Assembly (NCBI RefSeq): GCF_039727615.1
Contig: NZ_CP152474.1
Location: forward strand, 496,001 to 560,000
DNA: 64,000 nt
DNA from: Leclercia sp. S52
GTDB taxonomy: Bacteria; Pseudomonadota; Gammaproteobacteria; Enterobacterales; Enterobacteriaceae
Reading direction: 5' to 3'
Shown: piece after piece, positions 46,187-55,903 of the stretch
Layout of the letters: every line of letters starts with the position of its first letter
Numbering within the stretch: position 1 is the first letter of the stretch
The notes under the pieces: generated by a model
Seen by the model: only the letters and a program-made list of their open reading frames with translations
Database searches by the model: none
Told to the model about the DNA's origin: nothing
Translations under genes and position numbers: made by a program

Positions 46187-47190
46187 CGCGAGCTGGATGC
46201 CCGCACCTTCAGCCTGCCCGCCAGAGTCACGTGCGTGGCGGCATCTTCCTGATTGCACAAATACTCCACGGCCAGCCGGCCCAGCTCGCTGTAAGGCAGC
46301 TGAATACTGGTAAGCGACGGGGTAAGCTGCTCGGAAATCTTCTGGTCGTCGTAGCCGGCCAGTAGCATATCGTCCGGGATCCTCACGCCGCCGACCGTCA
46401 ACGCCTGATAGCAGCCAATCGCCAGCCAGTCGCTGGCGCAGAAGATGGCGTCCGGGCGTTCGTCCAGGTCCAGCAGCGCCCGGGTGGCGGTGTAAGACTC
46501 GCTGAACTGCCAGTTGGTCTGGCGCACCAGACGGTCTTCGTTGGGGAGTCCGGCCTGCTGCAACGCGGCCTGATAGCCTGCCAGCCGCTGGCGGGAAGCC
46601 TCCATCCAGTTTTCCCCGGTGATGTGCGCGATGCGCGTCGCGCCGCAGGCGATAAGATGTTTCGTCACCTGAAAGGCGTTGGCGAAGTCGTCCGGGATAA
46701 ATGACGGCAGCAGCGGCGATGCCGGGTCGCGCTGGTTCAGCAGCACCAGCGGAATGCGGGTGCAGTCCTGAAATTCGGTCATATCCACCAGCGTGGTGAC
46801 GGGGGAGGCGAGAATAATTCCCACACAGTTGCGCTTTTCCAGCTGGCGAATGATGTTCAGGGCCAGCTTCACGTCGTCGCCGTAATCATACACGGTGAGC
46901 AGCGCTTCGTTGCGCCAGGCCGCTTCCCGCGCCTGGCTGATGGCATCGATAAAGGGATCGTAGCTCTGCAGGGAGCTGACCAGCAGGGCGATCTCCTCCT
47001 GGTTGCGCGGGGCATGGATCGCGGGCAGGCGGTCGTAGCCCAGCTCGGTCGCCACGCCGATCACCCGCTGGCGGGTCTCGTCGCTAAGCTTGATGTTACG
47101 GGACTGATTGAGCACCAGGGAAACGGTCGCCTGCGACACGCCCGCCGTTCGCGCAATATCATTCATCGTGACTTTGTTTTTCCGCTTCAT
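46183..47190 (-). CDS. LacI-family transcriptional regulator of the glycosidase operon
   Basis: A 335-residue repressor. The N-terminal helix-turn-helix (VTMNDIARTAGVSQATVSLVLNQS) is followed by a sugar-binding sensor domain (SDWLAIGCYQALTVGGVRIPDDMLLAGYDDQKIS is the usual operator-family signature). It is divergent from the GH5-like gene and GPH transporter, with a palindrome between them, so it probably controls them in response to the imported sugar. Its 3' end overlaps the last bases of the broken fosA copy. Confidence 0.9.
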   Translation of the reverse strand: MKRKNKVTMNDIARTAGVSQATVSLVLNQSRNIKLSDETRQRVIGVATELGYDRLPAIHAPRNQEEIALLVSSLQSYDPFIDAISQAREAAWRNEALLTVYDYGDDVKLALNIIRQLEKRNCVGIILASPVTTLVDMTEFQDCTRIPLVLLNQRDPASPLLPSFIPDDFANAFQVTKHLIACGATRIAHITGENWMEASRQRLAGYQAALQQAGLPNEDRLVRQTNWQFSESYTATRALLDLDERPDAIFCASDWLAIGCYQALTVGGVRIPDDMLLAGYDDQKISEQLTPSLTSIQLPYSELGRLAVEYLCNQEDAATHVTLAGRLKVRASSSR

Positions 47191-47332
47191 CCGTTCTCTC
47201 CCTCCTGCGACATCGCATCATACCTTAACTGTCCGCTTTAGCGCCGCCGATCACGTTTCTTCTTCACGCAGCAGCGATCTTTGTGAGTGCGGTCGCTTTT
47301 CTGCGCATCACGATTTGCGCATTCCCGCTTCG

Positions 47333-47348
47333 GCTAATATTTATTAGC
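47333..47348. promoter_or_regulatory. LacI-type operator candidate
   Basis: GCTAATA-TT-TATTAGC has perfect 7-bp arms around two bases and is partly repeated straight after it (GCTAAATATTATCAGC). It lies 28 bp before the glycosidase start, in the gap shared with the divergent LacI-family gene. Confidence 0.65.
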
Positions 47349-47375
47349 TAAATATTATCAGCAAGAGGAACAACG

Positions 47376-48464
47376 ATGAAAGAGCAATGGAGCAAGCCGC
47401 AGGCGCAGGCGTGGTATCAGCAGCAGGGCTGGCTGTGCGGGTTTAACTATCTGCCGTCCACGGCGGTGAACTGGACCGATATCTGGCAAAAAGAGACCTT
47501 CGATGCCACCACTATCGACCGCGAACTGGGCTGGGCGGCGGACGCGGGATATAACACGCTGCGCATCAACCTGCCGTTTATCGTCTGGGAGCACGACCGC
47601 GACGGCCTGATGGCGCGTATCGATCGCTTCCTTACCATCGCCGACAGCCACGGCATCAGCACCATGCTGACGTTAATGGACGACTGCGGCTTTTCCGGGG
47701 ATGAGCCCTACCTCGGGCCGCAAAAAGCACCCGTGGCGGGGAAACACAACAGCCAGGCGGCGGCCAGTCCGGGGCGTGACAAGGTCTGCGATCCCGACTG
47801 CTGGCCGCAGATTGAGCGCTATATTCGCGACGTTATCCGCCAGTTCCGCGACGATAAGCGCGTGCTGCTGTGGGATCTCTACAACGAGCCGGGCAACCGC
47901 GGCATTTTTGCCACCGGTACCGAAGAGGTGCTGTACGACGCAAAACTGGAAACCTATGCCCATGACCTGATGAAGCTGGCCTTCCAGTGGGCGCGTGAAG
48001 AAGCTCCTTCCCAGCCGCTCACGGTCTGCGCGTGGCGCCTGCCGGCGGAAGAGGAGGGCGAGACCTTTTATCAGCACCCGCTGGATCAAACCGCGCTGGA
48101 ACTGTCGGACGTGGTGAGCTACCACGCCTACACCAACACCGGCCGCATGACGGCGATTATCCAGCAGCTCCAGCAGTTGGGCCGCCCGATCTTCTGTACC
48201 GAATGGCTGGCGCGCCACGTGGGCGGCACCATCGAAGAGCAGCTGCCGCTGATGTATATGGCGAAAGTCGCACCCTATCAGTGGGGGCTGGTGCGCGGCA
48301 AAACCCAGACCTGGCTGCCGTGGCCGGTGGTGATGAAAGAGTCCGCCGACTACTGCCGCCTGTGGTTCCACGATGTATTCGAAGAGAACGGCATCCCGTT
48401 CTCACGCACGGAAATCGCGCTGATGCGCAAGCTGCGCAATATCGCTCCGAACGCGCAAGTCTAA
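47376..48464 (+). CDS. GH5-like (clan GH-A) intracellular glycoside hydrolase
   Basis: A 362-residue TIM-barrel glycosidase with no signal peptide, so it acts on imported oligosaccharides. The acid/base glutamate is in [11 protein letters not shown] at about residue 171 and the nucleophile in [13 protein letters not shown]. The N-terminal strand [17 protein letters not shown] is also typical of clan A. Cellulase and mannanase relatives share this plan; the true sugar is unknown. An AAGAGGAACAACG ribosome-binding site precedes it. It forms an operon with the GPH transporter after a short hairpin. Confidence 0.85.
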   Translation: MKEQWSKPQAQAWYQQQGWLCGFNYLPSTAVNWTDIWQKETFDATTIDRELGWAADAGYNTLRINLPFIVWEHDRDGLMARIDRFLTIADSHGISTMLTLMDDCGFSGDEPYLGPQKAPVAGKHNSQAAASPGRDKVCDPDCWPQIERYIRDVIRQFRDDKRVLLWDLYNEPGNRGIFATGTEEVLYDAKLETYAHDLMKLAFQWAREEAPSQPLTVCAWRLPAEEEGETFYQHPLDQTALELSDVVSYHAYTNTGRMTAIIQQLQQLGRPIFCTEWLARHVGGTIEEQLPLMYMAKVAPYQWGLVRGKTQTWLPWPVVMKESADYCRLWFHDVFEENGIPFSRTEIALMRKLRNIAPNAQV

Positions 48465-48473
48465 TAATAACGA

Positions 48474-48493
48474 CCCGGCGGTTCGCCGCCGGG
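48474..48493 (+). repeat. Intra-operon hairpin
   Basis: CCCGGCG-GTTCGC-CGCCGGG type inverted repeat in the 45-bp gap between the glycosidase and transporter genes, without a T-run. It may stabilise the upstream message or lower downstream expression. Confidence 0.6.
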
Positions 48494-48509
48494 CTACCAG
48501 GTACGCACT

Positions 48510-49901
48510 ATGGCAATGACAATGAAAATACCGTCTCGCGAGTTGTGGTCTTACTTTGGCTATGGTTTAGGTCAGTGTTTTAGCTTTGGTTTAGTGGGTT
48601 CGTTTATTAACTATTTTTACACCGACGTGCTGGGGATCTCCGCCCTGGCGGCGAGCACCATCTTTCTGATTGCCCGGGCATGGGATGCGGTTCACGATCC
48701 GCTGTTTGCCAGCATTATGGACACCATTAACAGCCGTTTCGGCAAGTTTCGTCACTTTATGCTGATTGCCCCGCTGCTGATCACCGGCGTCACCCTGCTG
48801 TCGTTCTATAAAATCGAAGCGGACATGACCACCAAAATTCTCTACGCCGGGGTGACCTATATTCTGTGGGGGACGCTGTACGCCATCTCGGATATCCCGT
48901 TCTGGTCGATGTCCTCGGTGATGACCAACGACTCCGGTCAGCGCACCCGCGCGGTGACGGCGGCGATGCTGGGGGTGAATGCCGGGATTGCCTGCGCCAA
49001 CATCTTCTTTCCGAAGCTGGCGGCCTTCTTCGCCCAGCACAGCAACGACAAAGGCTACTTTATGGCAGCCCTGGTGATGATGCTGGTCGGCCTGCCGCTG
49101 ATGCTCAACGGCTTTATGCAGATCAAGGAGCGCGTGCCGCCGAGCCCGGAAAAGGTGACGATGCGCGATACCTTCCACAACCTGCGTCAGAACAAGCCGC
49201 TGTTTGTCATCCTGATTTCGTTCTTTTTCTGCGTATTCCATAACGTCGCGGGCGGTATCTACATCTACTTCTTTATCTACAACATGGGCGATGGCGGCCT
49301 GCAGATGGCGATCGGCATTATGGGGATTGTGGCGGCGGTAGTGTGCCTGATTGCCCCGATGCTGACGCGCCGGATGCAGAAGCGAAAGCTGTTTATGATC
49401 CTCTGCGGGCTGGATATCGCGGTGCGCGTGGTGATGTGGTTTGTCGGCTATCAGCACACGGCGCTGCTGTTTATCCTGCTCGGCCTCAGCACCCTGTTCG
49501 TGATGATGACCAACATCCTCACCTCGTCGATGATTGCCGACACTATTGAGTATGCCGAGTACCACACCAACAAGCGCTGCGCGGCCATTACCTTCTCCGG
49601 GCAGACCTTTACCGGCAAGATGTCGGTGGCGGTGGGCGGCGGGTTAATCGGGGTATTTTTGACCCTGATTGACTATGTGCCGCAGGCGCAAACCCAGAGC
49701 GACAGCGTGCTGTCGGGGCTGTTCTTCGGTATCTGCCTGCTGCCGGCGATAGGCTCGCTGATCCGCCTTGGGGTGATGTCGCGCTTTACCTTCACCGAGG
49801 AGAAGCATGCGGAGATCTGCCGGCTGCTGGCGGAGCGTCGGAGTGGCACGGTGGATACACACGATGAGGGGCGGCTGGATCGCCCGGCGACGGCAAACTA
49901 A
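48510..49901 (+). CDS. GPH-family sugar:cation symporter
   Basis: A 463-residue transporter of the glycoside-pentoside-hexuronide family with about 12 helices. The diagnostic AWDAVHDPLFASIMDTINSRFGKFRHF loop follows helix 2, and SMIADTIEYAEYHTNKRCAAITFSG lies in the second half. It is in one operon with the clan GH-A glycosidase and probably supplies its substrate, likely a beta-linked di- or oligosaccharide. A strong terminator follows. Confidence 0.9.
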   Translation: MAMTMKIPSRELWSYFGYGLGQCFSFGLVGSFINYFYTDVLGISALAASTIFLIARAWDAVHDPLFASIMDTINSRFGKFRHFMLIAPLLITGVTLLSFYKIEADMTTKILYAGVTYILWGTLYAISDIPFWSMSSVMTNDSGQRTRAVTAAMLGVNAGIACANIFFPKLAAFFAQHSNDKGYFMAALVMMLVGLPLMLNGFMQIKERVPPSPEKVTMRDTFHNLRQNKPLFVILISFFFCVFHNVAGGIYIYFFIYNMGDGGLQMAIGIMGIVAAVVCLIAPMLTRRMQKRKLFMILCGLDIAVRVVMWFVGYQHTALLFILLGLSTLFVMMTNILTSSMIADTIEYAEYHTNKRCAAITFSGQTFTGKMSVAVGGGLIGVFLTLIDYVPQAQTQSDSVLSGLFFGICLLPAIGSLIRLGVMSRFTFTEEKHAEICRLLAERRSGTVDTHDEGRLDRPATAN

Positions 49902-49907
49902 AAAAGC

Positions 49908-49932
49908 CTGACGCCTGCTGAGCAGGCGTCAG
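49908..49932 (+). terminator. Terminator of the glycosidase-transporter operon
   Basis: CTGACGCCTGCT and AGCAGGCGTCAG form a 12-bp stem followed by TGTTTTAA, seven bases after the transporter stop. Confidence 0.88.
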
Positions 49933-50091
49933 TGTTTTAACCGGTGTTTCACTATGTGAATCATTTCTCTCACAGCTTCTTTGATATCCCTCACGCAACC
50001 AGCGCCCTCGCTCGCCAGCCTCCCTGCATTCCTTACACTCAGTTCAAACACATCACGCAGATTAACTCCGTGCTTAACCTCGGGAGGTTAA

Positions 50092-51414
50092 ATGGCTAAC
50101 ACCGATTCTCAATACACCGACGGCTATTCGTCTACAGAGCAGGGCGCACCTGCCCAAAGCCGTACCAAAATGATGCTCTCGGCGGGCATCGGGCATTTTA
50201 TCGAGTGGTTTGATTTTGGACTGTACGGCACCCTGGCGGCGATTATCGCCACCAACTTCTTCGCCAGCGGCGATCCGGTTATCGGCCTGCTGAAATCCTT
50301 CGCGGTCTTCGGCTCTGGCTTTCTGATGCGTCCGCTGGGCGGGCTTTTCTTTGGCTCGATGGGCGATCGGTTAGGGCGGCGCAAGGTGCTGGTGACCGTC
50401 ATCGTCATCACCTCCTGCTCCACCTTCGTGATGGGCATTTTGCCGACCTGGCATCAGGTAGGGATACTCGCCCCGGTGCTGTTGGTGATTACCCGTCTGG
50501 TGCAGGGCTTTGCCGCTGGCGGTGAAAGCTCGGGCGTCATTACCTATCTGGCCGAAAGCGCCAAACCCAACCGTCGCGCCACGCTCACCTGCTGGAGTGA
50601 AAACTTCAGTTTTATGGCCTTCGTCTGTGGCTCCGGGCTGGTGCTGTTTCTCACCCATACCCTCGGCGAAAGCGCCATGAACGACTGGGGCTGGCGCATT
50701 CCGTTCCTGCTGGCGGCCCCGCTCGGGTTAGGCGGGCTGTATATGCGCCGAAATATGGAAGACTCCAGCGAATTTAAAAAGCTGAAACAGACCGGCAGGC
50801 TGGAGAAAGCGCCCCTGCGCAAATCGCTCTCCACCTCTTCACGCGCCTTGTTGTTCTGCACCGGCTTCGTGGTGGTAAAAGCGGTCAGCAGCTGGGTGTT
50901 GCAGTCCTTTATGCCGGGCTATCTCTCGACCCATTTGCACTACAGCAAAACCGACGCCTATCTCATCACCACGCTCGGATTACTGAGCGTCGCGGTCTGT
51001 ATGCCCATCACCGGCTATCTCTCCGATATCTGGGGGCGCCGCCCGCTGATGCTGATGGGCTGCGGGGGCTTCATCCTGCTCACTTACCCGGCAATGCTGG
51101 TGATGAGCCAGGGGTCGGTGGGTTCCTCCATCGCGGCCATGAGCATGCTGGGCATCTTTGTCGCCATGTTTAACGGCGGCTGCGGCGCGGCGATGGTTGA
51201 ACTGTTCCCGACCGCCATTCGCTACGGCAGCATCGCCATCGCCTACAACCTTACCGTGGCGATCTTCGGCGGCGTCACGCCGCTGGCATCCGCCAGCCTG
51301 ATCTCGCTAACCGGCGATCCGCTTTCCCCGGCGTGGTACGTGATGATCACCGCGCTTATCTCATTCATTGCCGTGTGGCTGGCCAAAGAGACCGCCGGCA
51401 AGGTGCTGGATTAA
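50092..51414 (+). CDS. MHS-family MFS transporter, likely for a sugar acid
   Basis: 440 residues of the metabolite:H+ symporter family (ProP/KgtP/ShiA type): GHFIEWFDFGLYGTLAAIIATNFF in helix 1, MRPLGGLFFGSMGDRLGRRKVL in the helix 2-3 loop, RLVQGFAAGGESSG, and about 12 helices. It is the first gene of the operon continuing through the enolase-superfamily, DapA-family, dgoK-like and dgoA-like genes, so it most likely imports the acid that they degrade. It has CCTCGGGAGGTTAA upstream. Confidence 0.88.
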   Translation: MANTDSQYTDGYSSTEQGAPAQSRTKMMLSAGIGHFIEWFDFGLYGTLAAIIATNFFASGDPVIGLLKSFAVFGSGFLMRPLGGLFFGSMGDRLGRRKVLVTVIVITSCSTFVMGILPTWHQVGILAPVLLVITRLVQGFAAGGESSGVITYLAESAKPNRRATLTCWSENFSFMAFVCGSGLVLFLTHTLGESAMNDWGWRIPFLLAAPLGLGGLYMRRNMEDSSEFKKLKQTGRLEKAPLRKSLSTSSRALLFCTGFVVVKAVSSWVLQSFMPGYLSTHLHYSKTDAYLITTLGLLSVAVCMPITGYLSDIWGRRPLMLMGCGGFILLTYPAMLVMSQGSVGSSIAAMSMLGIFVAMFNGGCGAAMVELFPTAIRYGSIAIAYNLTVAIFGGVTPLASASLISLTGDPLSPAWYVMITALISFIAVWLAKETAGKVLD

Positions 51415-51431
51415 CCGTTCCCGGAGTTGTT

Positions 51432-52584
51432 ATGAAAATACGTCACGTTGAATGTTTCCCGCTAAAGATTACCCCAAAGCAGGCCTATCTCGGGGGGGAG
51501 CGTCGAGGGTCACGACAGCGATTACTACTATCGCCCGGAGTACCGCTGCGTCTACTCGCGCAAAATGGAGACCTGCCTCGTCAAAATTACCACCGACGAC
51601 GGCTGCGTAGGCTGGGGTGAAGCGCTGGCCCCGGTGGTCCCACAGGTGATCGCGGAACTGATCACCCAACTTTTTGCTCCGCTGCTGGAAGGGCAATCAC
51701 CTTTTGCCAGCGCAGTGCTTAACTCGCGTATGTACGATGCGATGCGCGATCGTGGCCATATTACCGGGTACCACATCGACGCCCTCGCCGCCGTGGATAT
51801 CGCCCTGTGGGATCTCAAAGGCAAGCTGCTTGGCCTACCGGTGTGGCAACTGCTTGGTGGCGCTTATCGCCAGACGATCCCCTGTTATGTTTCCGGGCTG
51901 CCGGAGCCGGATCTACCCGCCCGCTGTCAGCTGGCAAAACGCTGGCAGGAGAAGGGCTTTAATGCCGTCAAGTTGGCGCTGGGCTACGGCGTGCGGGAGG
52001 ACATTGCCAACGTGAAGGCCATACGTGAAACCCTGGGCGAAGAGGCGAAAATCTTCCTCGATGCCCACTGGAATTACAGCGTGGCAGAAGCCGCTGAGCT
52101 GGCCACGGCGTTGCGCGAATACGGCGTCGGTTTTCTCGAAGCGCCGCTGTTGCCGGAAGACGTGGCAGGGCACCGTGAGCTGCGGGCCAAAAGCCCGGTG
52201 GCGATTGCGCTGGGCGAAACCGAGCGCACCCGTTACCAGTTCAAACCCTTTATCGAGCAGCGGGCGGCGGACATTCTGCAGCCGGACGTGGGCCGCACCG
52301 GCATCAGCGAGCTGATGCACATCGCCTCGCTGGCGGAGACCTGGAACCTGAAGGTCGCTCCGCATCTCAGCGTCGGTCTTGCGCCCTGTATCGCCGCATC
52401 GCTGCACGTCGCAGCCGCCATCCCCAATCTCTACATGCTGGAGTATCAGCCTCCGGTCTTTGAGATTGCCAACCAACTTCTCACCACGCCGCTCATCTGC
52501 CAGCAGGGGGCGTACCAGCTGCCGCAGGGGCCGGGGCTGGGTATTGAAATCAATGAAGACGCCGTCATGGAGGCAACATGTTAA
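51432..52584 (+). CDS. Enolase-superfamily sugar-acid dehydratase, with one frameshift
   Basis: A mandelate racemase/muconate lactonizing enzyme type dehydratase that would convert an aldonate to its 2-keto-3-deoxy form. It starts at MKIRHVECFPLKIT and breaks at a G7 run (51492-51498) after QAYLGG. The other frame then reads SVEGHDSDYYYRPEYRCVYSRK into METCLVKITTDDG. Removing one base gives 383 residues. Metal-site residues are in FLDAHWNYS, FLEAPLLPED and LGETERTRYQ, and a catalytic His is in KVAPHLSVG. It is not close enough to E. coli DgoD to use that name. Confidence 0.85.
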
Positions 52585-53475
52585 AAGGCAACGTACCGAT
52601 TCTGGCCACCGCGTTTGATGCAGAGGGCGAAGTCGATTTCGCCTCGATTGAGCGGCTGGTGAAATTCCTCCTGCAACAGGGCATCGATGGCCTGGCGCTG
52701 TTCGGCAATGCCTCTGAAGGCTATGCCCTGACCCTGGACGAGAAAGAGGCGCTGTTCGCCTGCGTGAAAAACCTCACCGGCGATCTGCCGCTGGTGGCCG
52801 CCGCCGGGGGGGGCCGCCTCTGCGGTGGCGATTGAAGAAATCGTCCGGATACAGCGCTGGGGGGCTCAGGTAGCGATGGTCAATCCGCCGTCGGTGGTGA
52901 AACCCGGCCCGGAGGAGATCGTCAATTTTTACCGGGATATCTGCGCGGCCTGCGATATCGACATCATGATTCAGGACGCGCCGCTGATGACCGGGGTCAA
53001 CATCCCGGTGGCTACCCTGGTCACGCTGTGCCAGTCGTTTCCGGCTATCAAGTACATCAAAGTGGAGCAACCGCCCACCACGCTGAAAATCACCGCCCTG
53101 AAGCAGGCGCTGGGCGACAGCGTCGGGCTGTTCGGCGGCCTGAACGCCGGTTTTCTCTATGAAGAGCTACGCCGCGGCGTGATCGGCACCATGCCCGCCT
53201 GCGAATTCCCGGACGTCATCAACATGATTTTGCAGGCCTGGCAGCACAATCCGCGGGAAGCGCAGTCGCTCTTCTATCGCTATCTTCCCTTCCTGCGCTA
53301 TGGCGTGCAGCCGGGCATCGGCGTGGCGATCCACAAAACCGTGCTGCACCGGGCGGGGATCTTCACCACCGACGTGGTGCGCGAACCGGCCAAACGGCTG
53401 GACGCGGTCACCCGCGACGAGTTGCAGGATCTCACCGACGCGCTGCCGCTGGCAGTGTTTGGATCGCGGGTATGA
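52578..53475 (+). CDS. DapA-family aldolase, with one frameshift
   Basis: Dihydrodipicolinate synthase superfamily aldolase or dehydratase, with the Schiff-base lysine in AIKYIKVEQPPT. It overlaps the end of the dehydratase gene by 7 bp. The frame breaks at a G8 run (52806-52813) after PLVAAAGG and resumes with ASAVAIEEIVRIQRWGAQVAMVNPP. With one base removed it is about 298 residues, normal for the family. Placed after a sugar-acid dehydratase, it could cleave the 2-keto-3-deoxy acid directly to pyruvate and an aldehyde. Confidence 0.85.
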
Positions 53476-54365
53476 ATTACATTGCCGTTGACTGGGGGAC
53501 CAGTAATTTTCGGGCGATCGCCGTGCGTGACGGCCAGGTGATCCGCACCGTGCAGGACACCTGCGGCGTGGCGACCTGCGAGCGCGCTGAATTGCCGTCG
53601 ATCCTGCGTAAACAGCTGCTGCGGCTGGAAGACGCCTGGGACCCGCATCTGCCCGTGCTGCTGTGCGGCATGATTGGCAGCAATATTGGTATTGCCGATG
53701 CGGGCTACATGGCGTTGCCGCTTAGCTTCCGCGACCTGCTGGGTAAGGGCCGCGAACTGCCCGGCATCCTTAGCAACCCTCTGACATTGCGACCCGGTAT
53801 CTGCGATCCGCAGGCCAACGAAGTCTGCCGTGGCGAGGAGATGCAGTTAGCCGGGGCCATCGCCCTGACGGACGCCTGCACCTTTGCCGCCGTGGGCACC
53901 CACAGCAAATGGATGACCATTGACCGCCAGCAGCAGCGCGTGACGGGCCTGCGCACCCTGATGACCGGCGAGCTCTATCACCTGGTGTTAAATCATTCGG
54001 TGGTGGGTAGAGGGCTCCCGCCTCAGGTGACCTCCGCCAGCGCCTTCAGCGAGGGCGTTGCCGTGGCGCAATCGGTCGAGGCCGGGCAGGGCGAACTGGT
54101 GAGCGAGCTGTTCCGCTGCCGGGGGCGGTACATTCTGGGGGATCTCGACCCGGCCAGCGCCGCCAGCTGGCTCTCCGGCCTGCTGATTGGGCACGAGATC
54201 CTGTGCGGTCACCCGGAAAATACGCGCGTCTGTTTTATCGGCAGCCGCGCCTTGCTTCCCCTTTACCAGCAGGCCTGCGAGCAAATCGGGCTGCCTTGTT
54301 CCACCCTGGAGGCGGAAACCGCGCTGATTGCCGGGCTCAATGAGGTATTTCGACATGATGACTAG
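53472..54365 (+). CDS. dgoK: 2-dehydro-3-deoxygalactonokinase (DgoK-type)
   Basis: Phosphorylates a 2-keto-3-deoxy aldonate at C6 using ATP. 297 residues with the DgoK pattern: YIAVDWGTSNFRA (phosphate-1-type motif), LLCGMIGSNIG, CRGEEMQLAGAIAL, AVGTHSKWM and MTGELYHLV. It overlaps the aldolase gene by 4 bp (ATGA) and the next gene by 11 bp, so translation is coupled. Frame intact. Confidence 0.9.
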   Translation: MNYIAVDWGTSNFRAIAVRDGQVIRTVQDTCGVATCERAELPSILRKQLLRLEDAWDPHLPVLLCGMIGSNIGIADAGYMALPLSFRDLLGKGRELPGILSNPLTLRPGICDPQANEVCRGEEMQLAGAIALTDACTFAAVGTHSKWMTIDRQQQRVTGLRTLMTGELYHLVLNHSVVGRGLPPQVTSASAFSEGVAVAQSVEAGQGELVSELFRCRGRYILGDLDPASAASWLSGLLIGHEILCGHPENTRVCFIGSRALLPLYQQACEQIGLPCSTLEAETALIAGLNEVFRHDD

Positions 54366-54997
54366 CGCAGGGATTATCGCGATTTTACGTGGCATCACCC
54401 CTGCCGATTGCGTGGAGCAGGTGGCCTGCCTGCGCGATCATGGCATCACCACGGTTGAGATCACCACCAACTCACCGGAGTGGATCGCCAGCCTGCAACG
54501 GCTGCGTGATGCCTTTGGCGAGGGGGTGACGGTGGGCGCAGGCACGGTGTTAACGCCAGAGCATGTCGCTATCTGCGCCGCCGCCGGGGGGGCAGTTTAT
54601 CCTCACCCCCAACCTCGATCTGCGGGTGATCCACGCGGCAAAACGCCAGGGGCTGGGGGTGTGCGCAGGGGTGATGACGCCCAGCGAGATTTTTAGCGCC
54701 TGCGAGGCGGGGGCCGACGTGCTGAAGATTTTCCCGGCCAGCGCCCTGCCGGAAAACTATCCGCAACTGATCAAGGGCCCGCTGTCAGCGCCGGTGCGCT
54801 TTTCGGCGGTGGGGGGCGTGGACGTCAATAACGCCGCCGATTACCTGCGCTACTACGACAGCGTGGGGATCGGCAGTGCGCTCTATCGCCCCGGGCAATC
54901 GGTGGCCACTACGGCGGAGCGCTGCTTCAGGCTGCTACAGTTGTGGGAGGGCGGCACCGCTGATTTTGCGCGCGGCGGAGATCAAAAAGTCACGTAA
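54355..54997 (+). CDS. dgoA: 2-dehydro-3-deoxy-6-phosphogalactonate aldolase (DgoA-type), with one frameshift
   Basis: KDPG/KDPGal-type class I aldolase that splits the phosphorylated acid into pyruvate and glyceraldehyde 3-phosphate. It starts MMTSAGIIAILRGITP. A G7 run (54586-54592) shifts the frame after CAAAGG, and the other frame resumes QFILTPNLDLRVIHAAKRQGLGV. The Schiff-base lysine is in ADVLKIFPAS. Corrected length is about 213 residues, slightly longer than usual. Its last 63 bp overlap the 3' end of the opposite-strand IclR gene. Confidence 0.88.
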
Positions 54998-55624
54998 CTT
55001 CGCGATGTCCAGCTTATCGCCCTGAATGTTCGACAGGGCGATGGCGGCCTGCATGCCCGGAATGATGCAGGCCATCCGGTAATCTGTGTCGTTAAAGGTT
55101 TTACCAAACACCTGATGACGGCGGGCCTCTTCGATATCACGTTTTAGCAACTGGTAATCATGGCTTCCGAGCCGGGCAACGATCTCTTCATCACTCATGG
55201 CGGCGAGCAATTTAATGCCAATAACCGAGTCATGCACCGGATAAGAGGCATAGTTGCCAATGGCTCTGGCAATGCTTTTTCCCCCACGCGTATGAATGAG
55301 ATACACCACATTCTTCCCGCTCAGCACCCCCACGACGATCGATACCGAGTGGCTGCCGGTCTCCTCCAGCATCTCCAGCACCGCGGTGTAAAACGCTGAG
55401 TTATGGATCGCGCTGGCCGAGAGCCGGTGGATACCCATCCCCAGGCTGTACTTGCGTTTCGCATCCTGCTGCACCATCTCCAGCGCCAGCAGCGTTTGCA
55501 TCAGGCGGGAGACTTTCGCCGGATCCAGCCCCATCTCACGGCCAATCTCACGAATACCAAAGGCACGATTCCCTGTCGCCAGCAGATTAAGGCAACGGAA
55601 TGCGTCAAAGACAGTGCTGTTCAT
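54935..55624 (-). CDS. IclR-family regulator of the sugar-acid operon
   Basis: 229 residues with an N-terminal winged helix (NLLATGNRAFGIREIGREMGLDPAKVSRLMQTLLAL) and an IclR effector domain (SVSIVVGVLSGKNVVYLIHTRGG, YPVHDSVIGIKLLAAM, MACIIPGMQAAIALSNIQ). It lies convergent to the operon and overlaps its last gene by 63 bp, an unusual 3'-3' overlap. It probably senses the sugar acid or its keto-deoxy product. Confidence 0.88.
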   Translation of the reverse strand: MNSTVFDAFRCLNLLATGNRAFGIREIGREMGLDPAKVSRLMQTLLALEMVQQDAKRKYSLGMGIHRLSASAIHNSAFYTAVLEMLEETGSHSVSIVVGVLSGKNVVYLIHTRGGKSIARAIGNYASYPVHDSVIGIKLLAAMSDEEIVARLGSHDYQLLKRDIEEARRHQVFGKTFNDTDYRMACIIPGMQAAIALSNIQGDKLDIAKLRDFLISAARKISGAALPQL

Positions 55625-55709
55625 TTCACCTTCCGGGCAATGTATTCAGTGATTTGAGTGTAAGGGGAGAAGGGGAGGAAAAGTATTGTCGGTAACGACG
55701 AGTGTGAAC

Positions 55710-55750
55710 ACGACGGGAAAAAAGGATAACCGGGGAACCCACGTCCCCCG
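55710..55750 (-). terminator. Original terminator of the hydrolase gene
   Basis: Directly downstream of the left copy of the hydrolase 3' end, the minus strand reads CCGGGG-N-CCCCGG followed by TTATCCTTTTTT, a Rho-independent terminator. It suggests that this side holds the ancestral end of the gene. Confidence 0.65.
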
Positions 55751-55757
55751 GGCAACG

Positions 55758-55903
55758 CCTTACAGCGACTTCACAAACGTCAGCAGATCTTCGTTCAGCT
55801 GGTCCTGATGGGTCAGCGCAAAGCCGTGCGGCGCATTGTCATACACCTTCAGTTCCGCCTTGCTAATCAGCTCCGCCGCCACTTTACCGGTGGTGTCGAA
55901 CGG
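55758..55903 (-). pseudogene. Orphan 3' end of the alpha/beta hydrolase gene (left repeat)
   Basis: 146 bp identical, but for one base, to 59977-60122, the end of the intact hydrolase gene. It encodes the last 48 or so residues (TTGKVAAELISKAELK ... LLTFVKSL). Upstream of this point the reading becomes unrelated. The two copies flank the restriction-modification insert as direct repeats. Confidence 0.92.

Noticed and set aside
22860..46200. Duplicate of the leuX 3' end as the right attachment site of the island
   Set aside because: I saw no second copy of the GTTCGAGTCCGGCCTTCGGC block in the window, so the right boundary of the island cannot be set.
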